Shown here piece by piece: positions 33,645-40,979 of a stretch of 64,000 nucleotides of DNA. The notes under the pieces were generated by a model. The model made no database searches. It was not told where the DNA came from and saw only the letters and a program-made list of their open reading frames with translations. The translations under genes were made by a program, and so were the position numbers. The DNA is from an uncultured Ruthenibacterium sp. Its GTDB lineage: Bacteria; Bacillota; Clostridia; Oscillospirales; Ruminococcaceae. Position 1 is the first letter of the stretch. The number at the start of each line of letters is the position of its first letter. The stretch is from the NCBI GenBank assembly GCA_944386555.1, contig CALXBN010000006.1:1-64000 (forward strand). Direction: 5' to 3'.

Positions 33645-35522
33645 TTACCGCCGGCGCCATCCCAGCAGCAGCGCGGAATTGACGATCACCATCACCGATC
33701 CCGCATTGTGTACCAGAGCGCCCACGACCGGGTTCAGCACGCCTGTGATGGCCAGGGCGATGGCCGCAAAGTTCAGCGTCATGGAAAAAGCGAGGTTCAG
33801 CCGGATGGTGCCCATCATGCGGCGGGACAAAACCAGCAGATGGGGCAGCTGGCGGATATCGTCACCCACCAGGGCAATATCGGCGGCGTCTACGGCGATA
33901 TCGCTGCCCACACCACCCATGGCAATCCCCACCTGCGCGCGCTTGAGCGCAGGCGCATCGTTGATGCCGTCGCCGATCATACACACAGGGCGGCCCGCCG
34001 CCTGGCTTGAGTCAATGAACGCCAGCTTGTCCTGGGGCAGGCAGCCCGCCTGCAGCCGGGTGATGCCCAGCTGGCCGGCAATATGGCGGGCGGCGCTCTC
34101 ATGATCTCCCGTCAGCAGCACAGGCTCTGCGCCGGCAGCGCGCACGCCTTCCACCGTATCCACCGCATCCGGGCGCAGCGTGTCCGCCAGCGCCAGGAAC
34201 CCCGCCGGCCGCCCGTCAGCCGCCAGCCAGATCAGCGTACAGCCTTCCTGTGCACACCCTTGTGCCTCCTTTTTGACCTGGTTCGGAACTGTCACACCAA
34301 CGCTCTCCAGCAGCGCCTCATTGCCTGCGGAAACGCAAACGCCCTCCACCACAGCCTGTACGCCGCGGCCCGGCAGCATCGCAAATTGTTCCGCCCGGGG
34401 CGGCTGCGCGCCTGTCTGCCGGAAACTTCGCACCACCGCTTTGCCCAGCGGATGCTCCGAACCCGTTTCCGCGCCGGCGGCCAGGGCATACAGCCGCTCT
34501 TTTGCAAAGCCCGGCACCGGGCACACCGCCACCACCCGCGGCGTGCCCTGCGTGAGCGTACCGGTCTTGTCAAATGCAACGCATTGCACGCCGGCCAGAC
34601 GTTCCAGCGCATCCCCTTCCCGCACCAGAAAGCCGTGTTTGGTGGCATTGCCGATGGCCGCCATAATGGCCGTGGGCGTAGCCAGCACCAGTGCACAGGG
34701 GCAGAACACCACCAGGATGGTGACCGCGCGGATGACCTGTCCCGTGAGCAGCCAGGTCAGCCCGGCCGCCGCCAGGGCCGCCACCACAATCCAGGTGGCC
34801 CAGCGGTCGGCCAGGCCCACAATTTTGGCCTTGCCCGCATCGGCGGACTGCACCAGACGGATCATCCGCCGGATGGCACTGTCCTCACCCACCTTGACGG
34901 CCTGCATCTCAAAAGCCCCAAATTGGTTCACCGTCCCGCTGGACACCGTATCTCCCGGGCCCATATCTACCGGCAAGCTCTCGCCGGTCATCACCGACTG
35001 ATCCACTGCAGTCTGCCCATTGAGGATCACACCGTCTACCGGCACCGTCTCCCCGGGCAGCACCCGCAGCCGGTCGCCTACCTGCACACGGGCTGCGTCC
35101 AGGATCCGTTCGGCGCCGTCCGGCCCCAGTACCCGTGCAGTGCGGGGCGTCAGGCGAACCAAACGCTCGATGCCCGCCCGCGCCCGCGCCACCGTCAGGT
35201 CTTCCAGCAGGCCGCCCAGCTGCATGATGAAAGCAACCTCGCCAGCGGCGAAATCCTCGCCGATGATGATTGAGGCCACCAGCGCAATGCTCACCAACAC
35301 ATCGGCTTTGATATCGAAGGCCGTCACCAGCCCCAGAAACGCCTCCAAAAGAATAGGGACGCCGCACAGAACGATGGCCACCCACGCAAGGTCAAAAGGA
35401 AAAGGAGAAATACCCAGGATGCTGCCTGCCAGCGCCAGGCCAGACAGGATCAGGAAAGCTGCCTCCCGACGTGTGCCGCCCCAGCTCAGCAAATGCTCCA
35501 GGTTCCGCGTCAATCGTTTCAC
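33645..35522 (-). CDS. P1B-type heavy-metal-transporting ATPase
   Basis: A 625-residue metal pump. It has the actuator MTGESLPVD, the TM6 metal motif CPCALVLATPTA, the phosphorylation site DKTGTLTQGTP, the nucleotide-domain SEHPLGKAV with the P1B His, and MIGDGINDAPAL. No N-terminal metal-binding domain is present. The last helices read HNAGSVMVIVNSALLL instead of the Cu-type M-S-x-S-S motif, so the metal is uncertain by sequence, but CsoR-type operators in the promoter argue for copper. GTG 35522 follows GGAGG by 9 bases; a TTG 21 bases upstream is within the operator. Monocistronic. Confidence 0.88.
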   Translation of the reverse strand: MKRLTRNLEHLLSWGGTRREAAFLILSGLALAGSILGISPFPFDLAWVAIVLCGVPILLEAFLGLVTAFDIKADVLVSIALVASIIIGEDFAAGEVAFIMQLGGLLEDLTVARARAGIERLVRLTPRTARVLGPDGAERILDAARVQVGDRLRVLPGETVPVDGVILNGQTAVDQSVMTGESLPVDMGPGDTVSSGTVNQFGAFEMQAVKVGEDSAIRRMIRLVQSADAGKAKIVGLADRWATWIVVAALAAAGLTWLLTGQVIRAVTILVVFCPCALVLATPTAIMAAIGNATKHGFLVREGDALERLAGVQCVAFDKTGTLTQGTPRVVAVCPVPGFAKERLYALAAGAETGSEHPLGKAVVRSFRQTGAQPPRAEQFAMLPGRGVQAVVEGVCVSAGNEALLESVGVTVPNQVKKEAQGCAQEGCTLIWLAADGRPAGFLALADTLRPDAVDTVEGVRAAGAEPVLLTGDHESAARHIAGQLGITRLQAGCLPQDKLAFIDSSQAAGRPVCMIGDGINDAPALKRAQVGIAMGGVGSDIAVDAADIALVGDDIRQLPHLLVLSRRMMGTIRLNLAFSMTLNFAAIALAITGVLNPVVGALVHNAGSVMVIVNSALLLGWRRR

Positions 35523-35541
35523 CGCAAATCGCCTCCGTCGC

Positions 35542-35596
35542 AATATACCCCATGGGGGTATATTGACATCATACCCCCACGGGGTATATTTGTCAA
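35542..35596 (-). promoter_or_regulatory. Promoter with tandem CsoR-type operators
   Basis: On the minus strand TTGACA (35591-35596), 17 bases, TATGAT (35568-35573). Operator 1, 35542-35564, is AATATACCCC-ATG-GGGGTATATT type with 10-base arms over the transcription start. Operator 2, 35571-35587, is ATACCCC-CAC-GGGGTAT and lies inside the spacer between -35 and -10. Both fit the TACCC...GGGGTA consensus of CsoR sites. Confidence 0.8.
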
Positions 35597-35616
35597 GACG
35601 CTGGGAGAAAAAAGCA

Positions 35617-35683
35617 CCCGGGCCGGCTCTTCCCGGGCCAGGCCCCGCTCCTTGCGGGCCGCCTTCATACCTTCGCCGGCCAT
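35617..35683 (-). pseudogene. Decayed copy of the short XRE regulator
   Basis: ATG 35683 opens M-A-G-E-G-M-K-A-A-R-K-E-R-G-L then A-R-E-E-P-A-R, matching the N-terminal third of the 33292-33486 regulator, and homology stops at about 35617 close to the ATPase promoter. The upstream DNA also matches: degenerate operator copies at about 35703-35722 and 35751-35769. The rest of the gene is gone. Confidence 0.7.
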
Positions 35684-35787
35684 AGCAGGCTTCCCTGCAA
35701 AATTGATTTCATATCCGGCAATCGTGCAGTATTGCGCGGGGAAGCGGTCTCATCAAGTGTATTTGACAAAATTTCCGCCGGCAGCAC

Positions 35788-35822
35788 AAAAAGGCGGGGG
35801 CGCATCGGCGATGCGCCCCCGC
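35788..35822 (-). terminator. Intrinsic terminator of the DUF3592-like gene
   Basis: On the minus strand GCGGGGGCGCATC, loop, GATGCGCCCCCGC and CTTTTT. Confidence 0.9.
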
Positions 35823-35849
35823 TGGGGTTGTGTGATGACAAAAAACGGT

Positions 35850-36356
35850 TTAGAACGCAGCTACCAGCAAAGCGACAGCCAGCACCGCGCACAGCAGCGC
35901 CGCCCCAAAATGGAGGGCCGCCATCCGGCGCAGGGCAGTTTGGTTGACGATGAGGCACTCGGCGGGGTTTGAGGGGTCGTACTGGACCTCCACCTCCTGG
36001 CCGATGTTCCACACATCCCGGCCGAAGCCGTTGGGCGAGATGCTGCTGACCGTTCGGCCGCCGGCGCTGAACTGGACACAGGGGTACCAGTTTTTGCGGC
36101 CCAGGGCACTGAGCAGGGCAAACTGCACCCCATGGGCTGTGCTGTAGCCCCAATAGTGGTAGGCATCGTCGGGCACGCGGCCCGTTTTTTCATAGCGCTG
36201 CAGAAAGTGGTGGCGCACCATGCCGTCCACTGTTCCCCTGGCCCGGCCGGAAAAGCGCTTGCCGGAGAGCCTGGACAGGTCGTCCCCGCCCAGTATGGCA
36301 AACACCAGCGCCAGAACCAGCACAAAGACCGCTGCGATAACAAGCCATAACGTCAT
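35850..36356 (-). CDS. DUF3592-like membrane protein
   Basis: A 168-residue protein with N- and C-terminal TM helices (about 4-22 and 145-166) enclosing a soluble domain with P-C-V-Q-F-S-A-G-G, G-Q-E-V-E-V-Q-Y-D-P-S-N-P-A-E-C, the layout of DUF3592 proteins. ATG 36356 follows AAAGGAG. Function unknown. It reads toward the decayed XRE copy. Confidence 0.7.
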   Translation of the reverse strand: MTLWLVIAAVFVLVLALVFAILGGDDLSRLSGKRFSGRARGTVDGMVRHHFLQRYEKTGRVPDDAYHYWGYSTAHGVQFALLSALGRKNWYPCVQFSAGGRTVSSISPNGFGRDVWNIGQEVEVQYDPSNPAECLIVNQTALRRMAALHFGAALLCAVLAVALLVAAF

Positions 36357-36713
36357 GATGATCACTCCTTTGCCATCGTGACATTGGTGGATTTCGATGC
36401 GGACAAATTGCTCTTGCGGCAGACCCCTTATTGTACGGTTTCTGCAGCTTAATTATACCCTAATTGTTCTGTTGGTGTCAATAAAAGCCCTTCTTTTCTT
36501 TACCAAAAATTTGCCACCGATTTACCCAGTCTCTATTGACCGTTTTCAATCTCAGTTTTATGCTGTTGATTGGGACGAAATATTGTGCTTTTCAATGTTT
36601 TGCCCTTGCTCTTGCGATCACAACAGTGGAATTTCCACAAGAATGGAGGTGATTTATCAAATTTCTTGTTTTTTGTATGCAATACACGCACATATTCGCT
36701 AAGGAGGTAAAAA
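36357..36713 (+). promoter_or_regulatory. AT-rich intergenic region with promoter for the small Cys protein
   Basis: A markedly AT-rich stretch between divergent genes. On the plus strand TTGACC (36536-36541), 17 bases, TATGCT (36559-36564) would give a leader of about 140 bases to the ATG at 36714. Short open frames here look like chance. Confidence 0.45.
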
Positions 36714-37037
36714 ATGAAAACACGTTTTGCAAAAATTCTGTCTGTCGTTCTGATTCTTTGTCTCGTGTTTTCGTTTGCTTCCACTGTTTCCGCCGAAACC
36801 ATTTCGCCGCACGCATCCCATTGCCCCGGCAGCACCGTTACCACGCGGCAGGTCAATTACTTGCAGGAGTTCCCTGTACCCCACGGCCTCCGCTTAGATT
36901 ATGAAACGTGGAATGTCACTTACCTGGGGCACGTGTGCTCGGTGTGCGGCGTCTACCAGCGCGATTTGATCTCCAAGAATGATCTGGTTCTCGTCTCCTG
37001 CCCCGGCGGTTACCGCGCGGCCGAAGCCGAAGAATAA
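36714..37037 (+). CDS. Small secreted Cys protein, intact family member
   Basis: A 107-residue protein with a clear signal peptide (hydrophobic about residues 8-22, cleavage after V-S-A). The mature part has H-C-P-G, then P-H-G-L-R-L-D-Y-E-T-W-N-V-T-Y, V-C-S-V-C-G and V-S-C-P-G-G, aligning with the G-x-D-x-W-x-V-Y...C-x2-C...C-H-G plan of the 8281-8597 and 31051-31300 copies. The CxxC and Cys-containing ends suggest a secreted zinc-ribbon-like or disulfide fold. ATG follows TAAGGAGG by 6 bases. Function unknown. Confidence 0.8.
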   Translation: MKTRFAKILSVVLILCLVFSFASTVSAETISPHASHCPGSTVTTRQVNYLQEFPVPHGLRLDYETWNVTYLGHVCSVCGVYQRDLISKNDLVLVSCPGGYRAAEAEE

Positions 37038-37063
37038 GAAGCCGGATATTCCCATACAGCCCG

Positions 37064-37095
37064 AAAGCGCTCCCATTTGGGGAGCGCTTTCTTTG
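37064..37095 (+). terminator. Intrinsic terminator after the small Cys protein
   Basis: AAAGCGCTCCC, loop, GGGAGCGCTTT, CTTTG. Confidence 0.85.
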
Positions 37096-37127
37096 TGCCG
37101 ATATCACCCTTAGCCGCGCTTTTAATT

Positions 37128-37164
37128 AAAAAAAGCGCACCCCGGGCAAAAGCCCGGGGTGCGC
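37128..37164 (-). terminator. Intrinsic terminator of PEP carboxykinase
   Basis: On the minus strand GCGCACCCCGGGCT hairpin partner AGCCCGGGGTGCGC loop TTT, followed by T7. Confidence 0.9.
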
Positions 37165-37204
37165 CGAGGAGGCAGGATCAAATTTGAAGGGAGTAACGCG
37201 GGGA

Positions 37205-38989
37205 TTACTTGGACAGACGATCGCGCAGGTCAGACAGCTGTTTGCGCAGTTCGGCGGGCACGCGGCTGCCGATCATGTCGTACAGCTCTTCCACGCCCTT
37301 CACGTCCTCCAGCCACAGGTTCTTATCCACATCCAGCAGGCCCTTCACGGTATCCAGCGTAATGCCGTCCAGGCCCTCGATGTTGATGTCCTCGGCTTTG
37401 GGCACATAGCCGATGGGCGTCTCTACGGCGTCCACCTTGCCTTCGCAGCGTGCCAGCATCCACATCAGCACGCGCATGTTGTCGCCAAAGCCCGGCCAGA
37501 TGAAGTGGCCTTCGTCGTCGGTGCGGAACCAGTTGACGTGGAAGATCTTCGGGGCTTTGTCGCCCAGCTTCTTGCCCATCTCCAGCCAGTGGGCAAAGTA
37601 GTCGCCCATGTTGTAGCCGCAGAACGGGCGCATGGCCATGGGATCGCGGCGAACCACGCCCACGGCGCCGGTGGCGGCGGCGGTGGTCTCAGAGGCCATG
37701 GCGGAGCCCACATACACGCCGTGCTCCCAGTTGAAGGACTGGTACACCAGCGGAGCCGTCTTGGCGCGGCGGCCGCCGAACACCATGGCGGTAACGGGTA
37801 CGCCGTTGGGGTTGTTGAACTCTTTGCTCAGGCAGGGGCAGTTCTCGGCCGGGGCAGTGAAGCGGCTGTTGGGGTGCGCCAGCTTGCCGCCATTGGCCAC
37901 ATATTCCTTGCCGTTGACGGGCACGCCGGTCCACTCCTGGGCGTTCTCGGGCGGGTTCTTGTCCAGACCCTCCCACCACACGGTGTTGTCGTCCAGATTG
38001 TGGGCCACGTTGGTGAAAATGGTGCCCTTCATGGTGGTGTGCAGCGCGTTGGGGTTGGATTTTTCGTTGGTGCCGGGGGCCACGCCGAAGAAGCCGTTCT
38101 CGGGGTTGATGGCGTACAGGCGGCCGTCCTCACCGATGTGCATCCAGGCGATGTCGTCGCCTACGGTCCACACTTTATAGCCCTGTTTGGCATAGATCTC
38201 CGGCGGAATCAGCATGGCCAGGTTGGTTTTGCCGCAGGCGGAGGGGAAGGCGGCGGTGATATACTTGGTGTCGCCGTCGGGGCCTTCAATGCCCAGGATC
38301 AGCATGTGCTCAGCCATCCAGCCTTCTTTCTTGCCCTGATAAGAGGCGATGCGCAAAGCAAAGCACTTCTTGCCCAACAGCACATTGCCGCCGTAGCCGG
38401 AGTTGATGGACCAGATGGCGTTCTCTTCGGGGAACTGCACAATATAACGGTTTTCGGCGTCGATGTCAGCCTTGGCGTGCTGGCCGCGCACAAAGTCGTT
38501 GGAATCGCCCAGCTGGCGCAGGGCGCCCACGCCCACGCGGGTCATGATGTCCATATTCAGCACCACATAGATGCTGTCGGTCACCTCAATGCCCACCTTG
38601 CTGAAGGGGCTGCCCACAGGGCCCATGCAGTAAGGGATGACGTACATGATGCGGCCTTTCATGCAGCCCTTGTACAGCGGCAGCAGTTTGGCCTTCATCT
38701 CGCTGGTCTCCATCCAGTTGTTGATGGGGGCAGCGTCCTCTTTGTTCTTGGTGCAGATAAAGGTGCGGTCCTCCACACGGGCCACGTCGTTCTTGGCGGT
38801 GTGGTGCAGCACGCAGCCGGGCAGCTTCTCCTGGTTCAGCTCGGTCATCTCACCGGTGCGGAACGCCTCCTCGCGCAGCGCGCGCAGCTGGCCTTCGCTG
38901 CCGTCGATCCAGATGGTGGCGTCCGGAGTCATCAGGGCTTCCATTTCGGCAACCCAGTCCAGGACGTGCTGGTTGTTCGTCAGTGCCAT
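37205..38989 (-). CDS. pckG: Phosphoenolpyruvate carboxykinase (GTP)
   Basis: A 594-residue enzyme interconverting oxaloacetate plus GTP with PEP plus CO2. The GTP-type P-loop is FPSACGKTNLAML, with the kinase-2 region VWTVGDDIAWM, ENGFFGVAPGTNEKSNPNA, VFGGRRAKTAPLVYQ and a C-terminal FHVNWFRTDDEGHFIWPGFGDNMRVLMWM with the active-site lid nearby. Length matches GTP-PEPCK. ATG 38989 follows AAAGGAAAGG. In fermenting gut bacteria the enzyme usually runs toward oxaloacetate. It has its own promoter and terminator. Confidence 0.97.
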   Translation of the reverse strand: MALTNNQHVLDWVAEMEALMTPDATIWIDGSEGQLRALREEAFRTGEMTELNQEKLPGCVLHHTAKNDVARVEDRTFICTKNKEDAAPINNWMETSEMKAKLLPLYKGCMKGRIMYVIPYCMGPVGSPFSKVGIEVTDSIYVVLNMDIMTRVGVGALRQLGDSNDFVRGQHAKADIDAENRYIVQFPEENAIWSINSGYGGNVLLGKKCFALRIASYQGKKEGWMAEHMLILGIEGPDGDTKYITAAFPSACGKTNLAMLIPPEIYAKQGYKVWTVGDDIAWMHIGEDGRLYAINPENGFFGVAPGTNEKSNPNALHTTMKGTIFTNVAHNLDDNTVWWEGLDKNPPENAQEWTGVPVNGKEYVANGGKLAHPNSRFTAPAENCPCLSKEFNNPNGVPVTAMVFGGRRAKTAPLVYQSFNWEHGVYVGSAMASETTAAATGAVGVVRRDPMAMRPFCGYNMGDYFAHWLEMGKKLGDKAPKIFHVNWFRTDDEGHFIWPGFGDNMRVLMWMLARCEGKVDAVETPIGYVPKAEDINIEGLDGITLDTVKGLLDVDKNLWLEDVKGVEELYDMIGSRVPAELRKQLSDLRDRLSK

Positions 38990-39094
38990 AATAATCAACC
39001 TTTCCTTTCTGATATTCCCACTGCCGGGCCCGGCAAAAGCAGGCTTCTGCCATTCCCGGCGAAACGGCGTTTTCAAAAAACCCCATTTGATGTT

Positions 39095-39123
39095 ATTGTA
39101 CCGCATCGCGAAATAAAGTACAA
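39095..39123 (-). promoter_or_regulatory. Promoter of PEP carboxykinase
   Basis: On the minus strand TTGTAC, 17 bases, TACAAT; leader about 100 bases. Confidence 0.65.
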
Positions 39124-39198
39124 GGGTTTTTGCGAAGGTTTGTGAAAAAAGAACGTCTTTTTCCGGCGGCAAGCGGCGTTTGCACCCCCCTGCGGCTA

Positions 39199-39636
39199 TT
39201 ACAGCCGCTTGCAGTAGTACACAATGCGTCCGGCCTCGCAAAAGCCCAGCGCCCGGTGCATCGCCTGGCTGCCGGCGTTTTCCAGCGCGCAATCGCTGGC
39301 AAATTCCACGCAGCCGGCCCGCCTGGCCCACATCTCGCAGGCGTGCTCCAGTGCGCGCGCGATTCCCCGCCCCCTTGCCTGCGGCAAAACGAAGATCCCT
39401 TCCAAATAGCCCACCGGGCTGCCGGTGCATCCTTCCACATAATCCCGGCGCAGCCCACACTGAGCAAACCCCAACGCGCGGCCGCCCTCGCACCACAAAT
39501 ACAGCACCAAATCCGGCCGGGCGCCGCAGTAGGGGCGCAGCTCCCGCTCCAGCTCTCCGGCGGTGTGGCCGGGCCACAGCTGCCGGGCCAGGGCAGCTGC
39601 CCGGGGCACATCCCCCTCCAGGGCCTGACACACCAT
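39199..39636 (-). CDS. GNAT acetyltransferase, AAC(6')-like
   Basis: A 145-residue GNAT protein resembling aminoglycoside 6'-N-acetyltransferases. The telling stretch is RRDYVEGCTGSPVGYLEGIF, then VLPQARGRGIARALEHACE (acetyl-CoA pyrophosphate loop) and EFASDCALENAGSQAMHRAL, GF-x8-VYYCK; these match AAC(6')-I enzymes block by block. Length is also typical of that group. The second of two close ATGs (39636) fits the GGGAGG spacing. It lies 2 bases after tmcAL and must be co-translated from its message. Whether it acts on aminoglycosides is untested; a chromosomal protein of this type may acetylate other amines. Confidence 0.78.
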   Translation of the reverse strand: MVCQALEGDVPRAAALARQLWPGHTAGELERELRPYCGARPDLVLYLWCEGGRALGFAQCGLRRDYVEGCTGSPVGYLEGIFVLPQARGRGIARALEHACEMWARRAGCVEFASDCALENAGSQAMHRALGFCEAGRIVYYCKRL

Positions 39637-39638
39637 AT

Positions 39639-40865
39639 TCATCCCTCCCGCTCCAACACCGTAAATTTGCGCGTATACGCCGTGCCGCAGGGCTGCGGCT
39701 TCATGCAGCACAGCGCAGCCAGGTCCTCGGCCGCGCAATGGGCGGCCGCCATGGCTGCGCAGGGGCCGCCGCGGCGGGACAGCGCGGCCAGGCTGGCATC
39801 CAGCGGCAGAGCGGGCCGGGCAGCCCGCAGCACGGCCAAGCCCGCCCGGCTGGCCCCCAGCACATGGATATAAGGGGGCAGCACCGGCAGGCTGCCGGTA
39901 TACCCCAGCGCCGCATCCAGCACCAGCCGGCGCAGGCGGGCAGTGGGGTAACGTTTGGTTTTCAGCGCTTCCACCAACGCCTCCAGCGTGGGCGCCGTGC
40001 GCACGGCGCCAGCCAGGCGGTTGGCCAGGCCCTCCCCCGCCCCGCGCACGTCATCAAAGCTGTGCCGTGCCCGCAGGCGGCTGAGCACCGCCGTGGACAG
40101 CGCCCGTTCATCCTGCCACAAGCCGGCATCCCAGGCCGCCTGGTAGCGGGCCAGGCACGCCGGCGGCACATAGGCCGCCAGCGCCTTTATGCCCCGGCCC
40201 CGCACCGCCCGGCGCAGCGCCGAGGCCGATGCATACCGCCGCTGTTCGGCGCCGGTATCGCCGCACGCCGGCGTCTCCTCCGGTTCCAGGGCGGCGTCAT
40301 GGCCGGCGCCCTGCCGGCCCAGGGCCAGGGGCTCCATGGAGCTGCCCAGCTTCGCCAGGGCGCGGCAATAATCCACCGCCAGAATGTTGTTTGGCTGGTC
40401 CAGCATGGCCCCGGCGCCCGGGCACAGGGCCTCTGCCGTGCGGGCCCGCGCCGCTGCCAGCGGCACGCCTTCGTCCAGGGCACGGCGCAAGGCTGCCCGG
40501 AACGCCCCGCTTTCCAGGGTGCGCGCCACCCGCCGGATCTGCTCCAGGTCCGGCGTCTCGGCGCCGAAAGCCAGGGTATCCACGCAGCCCAGGCCGTTCA
40601 GAAGCGCCGTGCCCGCCAACGCAAAGCCTTCGGCGCTTCTGCAGGCGCAGGGCGCCGGGATCTCAATCACCAGGTCCGCCCCGCCGGCCAGGGCTGCGTC
40701 GGCCCGCACACCTGCCGGCAGAACAGCCACCTGGCCCCGCTGCACCACCGAAGGGCTTACGGCGCATACCACCGCACCGTATCCCATCTGCCGCAGCCGG
40801 CTGATCTGCCAGGCATGGCCGTTGTGAAAAGGGTGATACTCAGCAATAATTCCTGCGATTTTGAT
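39639..40865 (-). CDS. tmcAL: tRNA(Met) cytidine acetate ligase TmcAL, apparent AUC start
   Basis: A 408-residue nucleotidyltransferase that activates acetate with ATP to form N4-acetylcytidine at the tRNA(Met) wobble. The nucleotidyltransferase motif K-I-A-G-I-I-A-E-Y-H-P-F-H-N-G-H at the very start, VVQRG, and AVDYCRALA fit the family. That motif lies upstream of the first ATG (40787); in frame there is no ATG, GTG or TTG before the promoter. An ATC at 40865 sits exactly 8 bases from GGAGG and is where family members begin (M-K-x-x-G). So either AUC is the start, or a base change or error altered the ATG. Confidence 0.85.
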   Translation of the reverse strand: MKIAGIIAEYHPFHNGHAWQISRLRQMGYGAVVCAVSPSVVQRGQVAVLPAGVRADAALAGGADLVIEIPAPCACRSAEGFALAGTALLNGLGCVDTLAFGAETPDLEQIRRVARTLESGAFRAALRRALDEGVPLAAARARTAEALCPGAGAMLDQPNNILAVDYCRALAKLGSSMEPLALGRQGAGHDAALEPEETPACGDTGAEQRRYASASALRRAVRGRGIKALAAYVPPACLARYQAAWDAGLWQDERALSTAVLSRLRARHSFDDVRGAGEGLANRLAGAVRTAPTLEALVEALKTKRYPTARLRRLVLDAALGYTGSLPVLPPYIHVLGASRAGLAVLRAARPALPLDASLAALSRRGGPCAAMAAAHCAAEDLAALCCMKPQPCGTAYTRKFTVLEREG

Positions 40866-40885
40866 GATTTTCCCCTCCGTTTCCC

Positions 40886-40914
40886 TTGAAAATCCCCTGC
40901 TCTCATTATATAAT
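40886..40914 (+). promoter_or_regulatory. Promoter of acetate kinase, overlapping that of tmcAL
   Basis: Plus strand TTGAAA, 17 bases, TATAAT. On the minus strand an overlapping TATAAT (40905-40910) serves tmcAL, without a good -35. Confidence 0.8.
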
Positions 40915-40979
40915 ATTAACGCAACTGAAGAAAGCCCCTTTTCCGCAGGGGCGCGACGATCTTATGGGAGGAAAAACGG

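Noticed and set aside
38990..39631. N-terminal extension of PEP carboxykinase by about 214 residues
   Set aside because: Family length and the GGAAAGG-preceded ATG at 38989 fit the shorter protein; the extension covers the promoter and part of the acetyltransferase in antisense.
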